From NCBI GenBank assembly GCA_025351545.1, contig JANXVQ010000766.1, positions 1 to 12,666 of the forward strand: DNA of 12,666 nucleotides, in the 5' to 3' direction. The translations under genes were made by a program, and so were the position numbers. Under the pieces are notes generated by a model, which saw nothing but the letters and a program-made list of their open reading frames with translations, made no database searches and was not told the DNA's origin. This stretch comes from Spirosoma sp. (GTDB lineage: Bacteria > Bacteroidota > Bacteroidia > Cytophagales > Spirosomataceae). Shown here piece after piece: positions 1-6,638 of the stretch (its first letter is position 1; every line of letters begins with the position of its first letter).

Positions 1-708
1 GTATAAAAATGGTACGATGGCTAGTCCACTGCCGAATACAAACGCCCCTGCTTTGGCGAAAAAAAGTGCAAGTTTCCATAGTATTGAATCGGAGGGTAGG
101 GTCAGTATCTGCACCATAAACAGAGCCATATAACTGTTAACTTCTGGTCGGATAAACTGGGGTGGTGTTTTAATCAGCCAATAGATACCCCCCGACAACA
201 GCATCAGCCACAGCAGTTCCGATTCGGTGACCGCTGTAGCCATAGCTGATAAGCTGAACAAGGCCCAGCCAAGCTTGTCTTTTTCTGCCGTCCTGATTGC
301 TAGCTTGTAGGTTCCTGTCGTGATAATGCCAATGACGGCGGCTCCTATGCCATAGAAGATAGACTGCATCCAGGGTAACCCTCCAAACCGCACGTAGGCC
401 CAGCCTAGCCCTACAACCATGATAAATGAAGGAAGCACAAAAGAAATTCCGGCCAGCGTAGCACCCAGCAACCCGTAGTGAACGTACCCCAGATAAATAG
501 CTAGCTGAGCCGCCAGTGGGCCGGGAGCTAATTGAGCCAGGGCTACTCCTTCCCGGTAGTCTTCTTCTGTAATCCATTGACGCTCAATAACCAGATCGTG
601 GTGCATGGCACTAACCAAAGCCGGAGGGCCGCCAAATCCAGTGGTGCCCAATCGGAGAAAATACCGTACCAGATTTGTTTTTGTGTACGATAAGGTCGTT
701 GATTCCAT
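1..708 (-). CDS. chrA: Chromate transporter ChrA, 3' end cut by window edge
   Basis: Membrane transporter of the CHR family, which exports chromate from the cytoplasm. The frame is open from the ATG at 708 to base 1 (236 codons), so only the N-terminal half plus the start of the second half is visible. The first CHR domain spans about residues 12-180, with the family signatures GTTGFGGPPA (21-30) and AQLAPGPLAAQLAIYLGY (58-75), followed by several hydrophobic helices (about 83-106, 113-131, 150-178). Residues 217-236 (FFAKAGAFVFGSGLAIVPFL) restart the same signature, which indicates a long-chain two-domain CHR protein of about 400 residues. It lies 107 bp downstream of the DUF1259 gene on the same strand, so co-transcription is likely. 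Family assignment is firm. Chromate as the real substrate is inferred from the family and from the chrB remnant nearby. Confidence 0.93.
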   Translation of the reverse strand, partial: MESTTLSYTKTNLVRYFLRLGTTGFGGPPALVSAMHHDLVIERQWITEEDYREGVALAQLAPGPLAAQLAIYLGYVHYGLLGATLAGISFVLPSFIMVVGLGWAYVRFGGLPWMQSIFYGIGAAVIGIITTGTYKLAIRTAEKDKLGWALFSLSAMATAVTESELLWLMLLSGGIYWLIKTPPQFIRPEVNSYMALFMVQILTLPSDSILWKLALFFAKAGAFVFGSGLAIVPFLY

Positions 709-815
709 ACGAGTAGGGTGGACGTTATTGAACGCAGTTGATTAACCTGGCGTGTTTTGGCTTTGATGGCCTGGCTGGAGTTGACGCTTATTGGTCTTCA
801 CTTTATAACGGAAGG

Positions 816-1796
816 CTAGTTCTGTTTATCACTTTTCTTGCCTAGCAAGTCCAGTGCTGTTCGAAACCCTTTTGCCAAATCTGTAGCAGGTCCACGACCG
901 TAATAGTGCAGGAAAATTGTGCGTGGCTGTTCACCCAGCATGTGATGGTGCAACGCTACGACCTCCAGCTTGTTGTTTCGCAGTGCTCTTACCACGTTGT
1001 TCACCTCCCCTTCAAGCATAGCTATGTCGCCCGCTATGTGAGCATCCTCTTGTCGGCCCGCAAAAGATGCCCAGGAGTTTAGGCCAATGGCGGCAGTTAT
1101 TTCGGCACCCATTGCCACTACCTGTACGTCATTCCGACCAATGGTGTATTTGTAAGTCGGTCCATTAACCACGCCTTTGTAGTTAATAATCTCGTCTAAC
1201 GCGGGTAGATCGAAGAGTTCTTTTCCGGTTGGCGTTGTGTTTGAGGATAAAGGTCGTTCCGGTTGATTGGCAGGTAAGAGTTTTGTGCGACTGATAGCCT
1301 GTGCATACTTTTTGGCTAACTCTATTGTATCACCCATACCATGCAGGTGCATGTAGAAAATACGCGGTTGTTCGTAAAAAAAGTGGTTGTGAATAGCACC
1401 TACCTCAAGGCCGGCAGCAAGGGTAGCATCAATAAGTGGATTTACCTCGGTTTCCAGCAGCACGGTGTCGCTCATCATAACGGTTTGCTTACCATCAAGG
1501 GTCTTTTTAAAGGCTACCCACCCGCCAAAACCGAATGGAATTGGTACAGGATCGCCTTTCACTGTTATTTGTAAATCATTACGTGGTAAGGGTACATTAT
1601 ACGTAGCCTGCGCTTCATTATAAACTCCTTTTTTACCAAGTGCAGAAGCAATAGCGTCCTGTTCTACCACCGACAAAGCAGGGGTTTTTCCAATGTTTGA
1701 GCCGCTTGTTTTTATATCTGGCGACACACCAGATGTGGTGCAGAGCGGTATTGCTCCCGCAACGACGGCTGTTTGTAAGAAAGATCTTCGTTTCAT
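816..1796 (-). CDS. Tat-exported protein with two DUF1259 repeats
   Basis: 326 residues from the ATG at 1796. That start is preferred over an upstream in-frame alternative at 1847 because it places a twin-arginine-type signal (KRRSFLQ, then a hydrophobic stretch to about residue 18) at the N-terminus, so the product is probably exported folded to the periplasm. The mature part is an internal duplication of the DUF1259 domain: repeat 1 at about 55-172 and repeat 2 at about 205-318. Each repeat has a histidine-rich core followed by EQPR and a second histidine patch: HNHFFYEQPR..MHLHGMGD (136-156) and HHHMLGEQPR..LHYYGRG (283-302). The clustered histidines suggest metal binding, but no function is established. 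It lies between a chrB remnant and chrA, so a role in metal or oxyanion stress is plausible by context only. The enclosing longer frame has no extra support. Confidence 0.85.
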   Translation of the reverse strand: MKRRSFLQTAVVAGAIPLCTTSGVSPDIKTSGSNIGKTPALSVVEQDAIASALGKKGVYNEAQATYNVPLPRNDLQITVKGDPVPIPFGFGGWVAFKKTLDGKQTVMMSDTVLLETEVNPLIDATLAAGLEVGAIHNHFFYEQPRIFYMHLHGMGDTIELAKKYAQAISRTKLLPANQPERPLSSNTTPTGKELFDLPALDEIINYKGVVNGPTYKYTIGRNDVQVVAMGAEITAAIGLNSWASFAGRQEDAHIAGDIAMLEGEVNNVVRALRNNKLEVVALHHHMLGEQPRTIFLHYYGRGPATDLAKGFRTALDLLGKKSDKQN

Positions 1797-1830
1797 AATT
1801 AGTTGGAAAGGAATTACCACATTGGATTCA

Positions 1831-2241
1831 TTAAAAGACAATACCAACTTGCAAACCAGCCGTTACGCTCGTAGGCTGATCGTTGCCAAAGCGAACCGGA
1901 ATTGGTAAAGCTACAAAGTAGCTGTTCGTTTTGCTCCGTTTGACGATTTTATTGAGTACCGGGCTAAAACCATAGCGACCCGATGTCTCAAAGGATAACC
2001 GACTGGCCAGTGTGAAATCGTGCCCAAAATTGACCAATACACCCGAATGGAAAAGTATGTTAGCTACTCGACTGGTCCCATTTTCGGCCCGGATAATGGG
2101 TACAATCTCAAGTGAAAATCCCAATTTGGCTGTTTTCCATAAATTGAGACCAATGGGAAACCCAACTACATAATAGTGACTGAAATTAGCCTCGTAATGG
2201 TTTGCACTGAGGGTTGTTATTGGCCTGCGATTCAGAAACAA
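1831..2241 (-). pseudogene. C-terminal fragment of an outer-membrane beta-barrel protein
   Basis: The open frame ends at TAA 1831 and reads back to a stop at 2278-2280 with no ATG. The first possible start is the TTG at 2241, giving 136 residues. There is no signal peptide. The sequence alternates polar and hydrophobic residues in strand-like segments (SHYYVVGFPIGLNLW, KLGFSLEIVPII, SYFVALPIPVRFG) and ends in a C-terminal phenylalanine (LQVGIVF), the typical end of an outer-membrane barrel. It therefore looks like the last few strands of a barrel whose front part, including the export signal, is missing. Its 5' edge is joined to the beginning of a chrB-type gene in a different frame, which indicates a deletion junction. 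It is unlikely to make a functional product. The gap to the DUF1259 start is 34 bp. Confidence 0.6.
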
Positions 2242-2335
2242 AGAGGATCTCGGCTGTGGGGTCGATAAAACGCCTGATCAACCAGGGGCAGGCTAATCGG
2301 TCGATCTTAGGACGTTCGCGGGTAATCCAGACCAT
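2186..2335 (-). pseudogene. chrB: 5' remnant of a chromate-resistance ChrB-domain gene
   Basis: An ATG at 2335, 27 bp after the stop of the upstream glycosyltransferase gene, opens a 49-codon frame ending at TAA 2186. Residues 3-26 read WITRERPKIDRLACPWLIRR followed by FIDP, and AEILFV follows at 28-33. This is the very characteristic start of the ChrB C-terminal domain found in stand-alone chromate-resistance proteins. After about residue 34-37 the similarity ends, and the frame runs a few codons into DNA that in another frame encodes the outer-membrane barrel fragment. A complete ChrB-domain protein is usually well over 100 residues, so this is a truncated remnant. Proximity to chrA and DUF1259 fits a decayed chromate-resistance cluster. 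The motif match is from memory of the family. Confidence 0.75.
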
Positions 2336-2362
2336 AGGGATTGACGAATAGAGAGTAAGAAT

Positions 2363-3430
2363 CTAATTGTCAGTAAAGTTTTCGCCCAGCATCTGCTGCA
2401 CCCGTTCTGCTACGGCTTCGGCGGAAATATCGTTCAAACAGGCCAAATCACCCCGCCAGCAGGGTTTATTGCCGAATACCGAACAGGGGCGGCAGGTTAG
2501 TATATCGGTCGAAATTTGAAGGATAGCCTTCTCCCCCTGTCCCCACGGACCAAAGCCCGCGTCGGGATGGGTAGCCCCCCAGATGGATAATACGGGTACA
2601 TTACTTAGAGCTGCAAGGTGCATATTACCCGAATCCATACAGAGCATGCCTGCCAATCGGCTGATAAGAGACAGTTCGGCGGCTAGGGAGAGTTGACCGG
2701 CCACGAGTATGGCCTGTGGAAACTGTTTCTGCACTACTTCGAGTTGAGAAATTTCGGCGGCACCGCCCCCAAACAGGAAAATTGCAGGTGATGGGTTAGC
2801 ATAAAGATGAGCTAGCAAAGGAGCGACCTGATCGAAAGGCCACATCTTTTGCGCATGCTGCGCAAAGGGCGCAATACCGAGCCAAGGCGTGTCAGTGGTG
2901 ATAGATTGCCGGTTTAGAAACTCGGCAAGTTCATCTTCGACGGAGGTAAATGGGGGAAACTGAAACGGTTTTGCTGGTCGAAGGGGAAACCCGGCCGCGT
3001 CGAATACGCGCGCATACCGCTCCACGCTGTGCAGCAACGGCCGACGGACTTTATTTTCTTTTTTGGTCAAGGCTTTTTTCTCGGCCCGACCTTTGTTAAT
3101 CGTAAACGACGGAACGCCCACCAATCGGAACAAACTCTTCAACGCGGATGAACGCAAATTCTGGTGAGCGTCAATAACGACATCGAACGAAGCCATCAGA
3201 CGCAGTTCGTTAAACAGTCGAACGACGCCTTTGAGTCCGTTATGCCGCCCATCAAAGTCGGCACCAACTACTTGAACGTTAGGGAACTGCTCAAAAAAAA
3301 CGGCAAATTTTTGACGTGTCACCAGCGTAATTCCCGTGTCGGGATAGCGTTGCGTAAACGCCTGTATAACGGGTGCCAGCAGGGCCACATCGCCCATTGC
3401 CGAAAACCGAAGAAGAAGCAACTGCTTCAT
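2363..3430 (-). CDS. Glycosyltransferase family 9 (heptosyltransferase-like)
   Basis: 355 residues with the GT9 / ADP-heptose:LPS heptosyltransferase architecture of two Rossmann-like halves. The N-terminus LLLLRFSAMGDVALLAP (4-20) is the acceptor-side signature. The C-terminal nucleotide-sugar half carries APFAQHAQKMWP (187-198) and MDSGNMHLAALSNVPVLSIW (265-284), followed by GATHPDAGFGPWG. A cysteine cluster near the end (C313, C316, C324, C331) resembles the C-terminal CxxC region seen in Bacteroidota GT9 enzymes. The likely role is transfer of a heptose or similar sugar to lipopolysaccharide core on the cytoplasmic face of the inner membrane; donor and acceptor cannot be read from sequence. 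It starts 31 bp after the DUF4254 gene, probably in one transcript. Length and motifs are normal for the family. Confidence 0.9.
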   Translation of the reverse strand: MKQLLLLRFSAMGDVALLAPVIQAFTQRYPDTGITLVTRQKFAVFFEQFPNVQVVGADFDGRHNGLKGVVRLFNELRLMASFDVVIDAHQNLRSSALKSLFRLVGVPSFTINKGRAEKKALTKKENKVRRPLLHSVERYARVFDAAGFPLRPAKPFQFPPFTSVEDELAEFLNRQSITTDTPWLGIAPFAQHAQKMWPFDQVAPLLAHLYANPSPAIFLFGGGAAEISQLEVVQKQFPQAILVAGQLSLAAELSLISRLAGMLCMDSGNMHLAALSNVPVLSIWGATHPDAGFGPWGQGEKAILQISTDILTCRPCSVFGNKPCWRGDLACLNDISAEAVAERVQQMLGENFTDN

Positions 3431-3461
3431 ACACTTATTAAAGGGGTAAGCAAGATCGAGC

Positions 3462-4067
3462 CTATTCCTGACTGCTATACAGCACCGGATTCAGCGTGGG
3501 GTCGTTGTACATTTTCATCTGCTGATATACCTTCATGTAGCGGTCGCCATTGCGGATATCATCCAGCAATTCGTCGAAACACTGGGCCAGATCACCTTCC
3601 TGCTCGACTAGTACCGCAAGTTTTTGCTTGGCTTTCCGGCGGTGCTCATCCGATACCGAAGGCCGGTCTACCTGTTCGCGAAAGTGGTACAGTTTCAGTT
3701 GCAGAATCGACATCCGGTCGAGGAGCCAGGCCGGTGTTTCGGAGTTTAATCGGGCAGTAGGCTTAGGGGTAATAGACTGAAACTGACTAAAAAACCATCC
3801 ATCTATTTGCTCTACGGTATCTGTCCGGTCCTGATTCGACAGGTCAATTCGACGCTTGATCGCCACTAGCTCATCCGGGCGAATAGTCGGGCTACGGATA
3901 AGGTCTTCGAGGTGCCACTGAACCGTATCAATCCAATTTTTCTGGTACAATAAAAAGGCAATATCGCTGGCAGAATACGGGTTGTTGAGGGGTGTATCAA
4001 CATCGTCGATCAGGTGATAGTCCTGAATACTCTGGCGGAACAGATTGTTAGCAAAAGTGGCGTTCAT
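3462..4067 (-). CDS. DUF4254 family protein
   Basis: 201 residues, soluble, with no signal peptide or membrane helix. I recognise it as DUF4254 from its overall pattern: an early NNPYSASDIAFLLYQKNWIDTVQWHLEDL segment (residues about 28-56), then long charged helices with a DRMSILQLKLYHFREQ segment (about 117-132) and NGDRYMKVYQQMKMYNDP (about 173-190). The predicted structure is mostly helical. The family has no established biochemical function. In Bacteroidota it commonly lies next to GT9 glycosyltransferase genes, as here (31 bp gap, same strand), which suggests a supporting role in surface-glycan assembly. A good -7 promoter box lies just upstream, so this gene is probably the first of the DUF4254-GT9 transcript. 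Function remains unknown. Confidence 0.8.
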   Translation of the reverse strand: MNATFANNLFRQSIQDYHLIDDVDTPLNNPYSASDIAFLLYQKNWIDTVQWHLEDLIRSPTIRPDELVAIKRRIDLSNQDRTDTVEQIDGWFFSQFQSITPKPTARLNSETPAWLLDRMSILQLKLYHFREQVDRPSVSDEHRRKAKQKLAVLVEQEGDLAQCFDELLDDIRNGDRYMKVYQQMKMYNDPTLNPVLYSSQE

Positions 4068-4084
4068 AGGCGGTTAATCAAACG

Positions 4085-4092
4085 CAAAGATA
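4085..4092 (-). promoter_or_regulatory. Bacteroidota-type -7 box for the DUF4254-GT9 transcript
   Basis: On the minus strand the bases read TATCTTTG, a full match to the Bacteroidota sigma-A -7 consensus TAnnTTTG, ending 17 bp before the ATG at 4067. About 20 bp further upstream is CTG, one base off the TTG expected at -33. The box is bracketed by a 6-bp inverted repeat (AAACGC / GCGTTT, 4080-4085 and 4094-4099), a possible operator. The 129-bp gap that contains it separates the DUF4254 gene from moeA and shows nothing else convincing. Confidence 0.55.
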
Positions 4093-4196
4093 GGCGTTTT
4101 CACTGGTAATGTCAGAAGGAGGGACCGTCATCGACCCTGCCAACGCCAGGTTTGATAGAATTAAACACACCACCCTTTCTATTCAGTTATTACTTT

Positions 4197-5405
4197 TTAT
4201 ACCTTACCCCACACTTGAAAGGCTTCACCCGCGCTAAATTCCGAGCGTTCGGCAGGAAGTTCCATAAATGCGTCGGCAGTGAGTAAATTGGCAAAATCAG
4301 CCGAGCCGGAGCCTGGCAATGGATGCGCCAATGTTCGCCCATCGGGTTCAGAACTCAAGCGGACAGACAGGAAATACGTGACATTTGGCTTAAACACAAC
4401 CGGCTCGGCTAATTGTGCATACCGGACTGGTGCTGGTGGTAATCCCAACGATGTTCGCAGGTAAGGCACTACATAGCGATAAGCACACAGCACCGTAGAA
4501 ACCGGATTTCCGGGTAAGGCGAAGACGGTTTTGCCCAATGCCGTTCCAAACCAAAGTGGTTTGCCGGGCCGCTGATCCACTTTATGAAACTGCTTTTGAA
4601 CACCCAAACGGGCCAGTACAGCTGGCACGAAATCGGCCTTTCCGGCCGAGACGCCACCACTCAGAATCAAGATGTCATTTTCGGCAAGCAGTGTGGTCAA
4701 TCGGTCGGTCAGAATGGCTTCGTCATCGACGATATGGTGCAGCGTTGCCTGAATGCCCAGCAAGGCCAGAGTAGCGCGGAGCATGTAGGTGTTCGACCGC
4801 CGAATCTGGTAGGGCAGGGGCGTATCGGCAACATCCACTAACTCGTCACCAGTAGAAATAAGGGCCACGCGGGGCAGCGCTGTAACCGTCAACATCGTCT
4901 GCCCAACCGAAGCCGCAACTGCCAACTCGGACGGTCCCATGCGGGTTCCGATCGATAACAATTCGTTGCCCGCCCGGCGGTCAGTCGCTTGAGGATGAAT
5001 ATGCTGGCCAATCTCAACATTCTCAATGACAATAGTCGCTTGTGCATCGACAATATTCACATCTTCATACCGAATAACCGTATCGGCTCCAATCGGCAGT
5101 ATGGACCCGGTCATGACTTCCAGGCAGGCATTGATATTGCTTCCTGTTTGCTGCGGCAACGTGAGTTGGGGTTGCCCGGCGCGTTGCATACCCACAATAG
5201 TAAACGTTCGTTGTCCGGTCGCATAATCTGCAAATCGAATGGCGATTCCATCCATAGCCACCCGGTCGAATGGGGGAAAATCCCGGTCAGCTCGAACCAC
5301 AGCGCGAAGAACCCGGCCATCAGCATCAGTCAGCAAAACCGTTTCTGTGGGCAGCGTCAGTATATGCTGTTGAGTAATGGCGAAAGCGTCGGCGACAGAA
5401 AGCAT
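4197..5405 (-). CDS. moeA: Molybdopterin molybdenumtransferase MoeA
   Basis: MoeA inserts molybdate into adenylylated molybdopterin in the last step of molybdenum-cofactor synthesis. The 402 residues match the usual length of about 400. Visible family motifs in order are PPFDRVAMDGIAI (44-56), GADTVIRYEDV (107-116), ISTGDELVD (183-191), the MoCF/MogA-like active-site loop SGGVSAGKADFV (249-260), RPGKPLWFG (279-287) and ALPGNPVS (296-303). A C-terminal beta domain (about 325-402) completes the four-domain fold. The ATG at 5405 directly precedes the conserved N-terminal helix. It is divergently transcribed from moaC and mobA, with 97 bp between moeA and moaC that contain a perfect 22-bp inverted repeat. 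All expected domains are present, so it should be functional. Confidence 0.96.
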   Translation of the reverse strand: MLSVADAFAITQQHILTLPTETVLLTDADGRVLRAVVRADRDFPPFDRVAMDGIAIRFADYATGQRTFTIVGMQRAGQPQLTLPQQTGSNINACLEVMTGSILPIGADTVIRYEDVNIVDAQATIVIENVEIGQHIHPQATDRRAGNELLSIGTRMGPSELAVAASVGQTMLTVTALPRVALISTGDELVDVADTPLPYQIRRSNTYMLRATLALLGIQATLHHIVDDEAILTDRLTTLLAENDILILSGGVSAGKADFVPAVLARLGVQKQFHKVDQRPGKPLWFGTALGKTVFALPGNPVSTVLCAYRYVVPYLRTSLGLPPAPVRYAQLAEPVVFKPNVTYFLSVRLSSEPDGRTLAHPLPGSGSADFANLLTADAFMELPAERSEFSAGEAFQVWGKV

Positions 5406-5420
5406 AGTAGGGATGATGGA

Positions 5421-5486
5421 TTATGAATGATAAATGATGAATTTTGACGAAGAGAGCGCAATCTATTCATCATTTATCATTCATAA
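5421..5486. repeat. Perfect 22-bp inverted repeat between moeA and moaC
   Basis: The left arm 5421-5442 begins TTATGAATGATAAATG. The right arm 5465-5486 is its exact reverse complement and ends CATTTATCATTCATAA. A 22-bp spacer (5443-5464) separates them. It occupies most of the divergent intergenic region, so it could act on both transcripts as an operator or as a cruciform/hairpin, or it could be a copy of an AT-rich dispersed repeat. An in-frame ATG inside it (5434) would add 23 residues to MoaC but is not believed to be used. Confidence 0.85.
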
Positions 5487-5502
5487 CTTATCATTGACCA
5501 CA

Positions 5503-5976
5503 ATGTCTTCTTTTACGCACCTCAATGCCGACGGTAATCCGGCTATGGTCGACGTGGGTGCCAAGACCGTTACGCGTCGGACGGCCCGCGCCCGTAGTGT
5601 CGTTTCGCTCGGCCCCGACATTATGCAACACCTGAACGGCCACGATATTTCTACCAAAAAAGGCCCCGTGTTTCAAACGGCCATTATTGCCGGAACAATG
5701 GCGGCCAAACGCACCGACGATCTGATTCCACTCTGCCATTCGCTCGGTTTAGACAACTGCCAGATTACGATCACGACTGAGGGAAGTGAGGCTATTGTAG
5801 ACTGTCTAGTATCGACGGAAGGCAAAACCGGCGTCGAAATGGAAGCGCTGGTTGGCGCGTCAGTGGCGGCACTAACGATCTACGATATGTGCAAAGCCTT
5901 TTCGCACGATATAATTATCAGGGAAACCAAACTGATGGAAAAAACGGGTGGAAAACGAGATTTTCGGCGTGAGTAA
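5503..5976 (+). CDS. moaC: Cyclic pyranopterin monophosphate synthase MoaC
   Basis: Together with MoaA, MoaC converts GTP-derived 3',8-cyclo-dihydro-GTP to cyclic pyranopterin monophosphate, the first stage of molybdenum-cofactor synthesis. The product has 157 residues, the usual family size, from the ATG at 5503. This start gives the standard N-terminus, with FTHLNADGNPAMVDV at residues 4-18. Conserved parts are GPVFQTAIIAGTMAAKRT (54-71), DLIPLCHSL with H79, GVEMEALVGAS (110-120), TIYDMCKA with D128 and K131, and ETKLMEKTGGKRDF near the end. D128 and K131 sit at the same positions as the active-site pair of the E. coli enzyme. The 3' end overlaps the possible start region of mobA, which points to translational coupling. 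Confidence 0.97.
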   Translation: MSSFTHLNADGNPAMVDVGAKTVTRRTARARSVVSLGPDIMQHLNGHDISTKKGPVFQTAIIAGTMAAKRTDDLIPLCHSLGLDNCQITITTEGSEAIVDCLVSTEGKTGVEMEALVGASVAALTIYDMCKAFSHDIIIRETKLMEKTGGKRDFRRE

Positions 5977-6595
5977 CGTGGATTCGCCCGGCGTGGATTC
6001 GCCCGGCCGGTCCGCCGGTGCGGTGGATTCGCTAAATGGGCTTATTTTGACGGGTGGCCGCAGTACGCGAATGGGGCATGATAAATCGCAACTGATTTAT
6101 CATGGAAAACCCCAGCGCGAACACCTTATCGACTTGCTCAAGCCGTATTGTAACGCCGTTTTCTGGTCGGTAAATGCAGAACAGGCGGCAGAAATAACGA
6201 CGATAAATCAGTCAATTATTGTTGATGCATTTGACTTGGTGGGGCCACTCAATGGAATCTTGTCGGCCTTTCAGTATGATGCAATAGCGGCTTGGTTGGT
6301 CGTGGCCTGCGATATGCCGTTGCTGACGGCCCGTTCACTCGACGCGCTGGTGAATGGGCGAAATTCGGCAAAAATGGCAACGGTATTTTATGATTCAGAC
6401 GGTCAATCACCCGAACCGTTATTGGGTATTTATGAGCCAGCCTTTGGGCCGATTTTACAACAGGCTCAAGTGAACGGAGCATATTCGCCCCGCCAGCTTC
6501 TGCGGCAAAACGATGTAAAATTGTTAACCGCGCCCGACATTCGTGAACTGGCGAATATTAATGATCCGAAGGCCAGAGCCGCCTTGGGGGTGTAA
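5948..6595 (+). CDS. mobA: Molybdenum cofactor guanylyltransferase MobA
   Basis: MobA transfers GMP from GTP to molybdenum cofactor to make the guanine-dinucleotide form. The nucleotidyltransferase core starts at about residue 30 with LNGLILTGGRSTRMGHDKSQ (GTP-binding loop), continues with VVACDMPLLT (metal-binding Asp) and ends with SPEPLLGIYEP and a C-terminal ANINDP motif. The core length is normal. The start is uncertain: there is no ATG before the core, only in-frame GTG codons at 5948, 5969, 5978, 5993 and 6023. The first two overlap the end of moaC. The 5993 start, and those around it, arise from a 15-bp tandem duplication. The GTG at 6023 would give the most family-like N-terminus (MDSLNGLILTGG). 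The widest frame is reported. Residues before 26 are low-complexity (VDSPG repeats, RSAGA) and probably dispensable. Confidence 0.9.
   Translation: MENEIFGVSNVDSPGVDSPGRSAGAVDSLNGLILTGGRSTRMGHDKSQLIYHGKPQREHLIDLLKPYCNAVFWSVNAEQAAEITTINQSIIVDAFDLVGPLNGILSAFQYDAIAAWLVVACDMPLLTARSLDALVNGRNSAKMATVFYDSDGQSPEPLLGIYEPAFGPILQQAQVNGAYSPRQLLRQNDVKLLTAPDIRELANINDPKARAALGV
5978..6007 (+). repeat. 15-bp tandem duplication in the mobA start region
   Basis: The 15-mer GTGGATTCGCCCGGC occurs twice without interruption (5978-5992, 5993-6007). A third partial copy, GTGGATTCG, follows at 6023 after a 15-bp GC-rich spacer. All units are in frame with mobA, so they add VDSPG repeats and extra GTG start candidates. 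Confidence 0.9.
6006..6023 (-). repeat. GC-rich 18-bp dispersed repeat, copy 1 (inside mobA)
   Basis: On the minus strand this reads CCGCACCGGCGGACCGGC, identical to 8731-8748 on the plus strand. Here it lies inside the variable N-terminal codons of mobA. A looser copy (15 of 18 bases) is at 7299-7316. Confidence 0.8.
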
Positions 6596-6602
6596 AACAT
6601 CG

Positions 6603-6635
6603 CGCTTAAATTGGGGTTTATATCCAAAATAAGCG
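6603..6635 (+). other. Stem-loop between mobA and the next gene
   Basis: CGCTTA (6603-6608) pairs with TAAGCG (6630-6635), and TTGG (6611-6614) pairs with CCAA (6624-6627) across a symmetric AA/AA internal loop. It fills the 43-bp gap and ends 3 bp before the next ATG. It could be a weak terminator, a leader structure that masks the start, or chance. It has no U-tract. Confidence 0.35.
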
Positions 6636-6638
6636 TTT

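Noticed and set aside
170..577. Open frame of 135 codons on the minus strand
   Set aside because: It overlaps chrA on the same strand in another frame; the chrA frame has clear CHR-family motifs and this one has Arg/Ser-rich noise.
1341..1908. Two plus-strand open frames opposite the DUF1259 gene
   Set aside because: They are antisense to a well-supported coding region and show no domain or signal features.
1831..2335. A real chimeric protein made from the ChrB start and the barrel end
   Set aside because: The frames differ by one base, stops intervene, and a cytoplasmic domain fused to an outer-membrane barrel without a signal makes no sense.
3164..3780. Plus-strand open frames opposite the GT9 and DUF4254 genes
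   Set aside because: They cross two real minus-strand genes and their gap, and their composition is that of antisense reading.
5434..5502. Upstream in-frame ATG that would extend MoaC by 23 residues
   Set aside because: The extra codons come from the inverted repeat and spacer, and MoaC proteins begin at the later ATG (MSSFTHLNADG).
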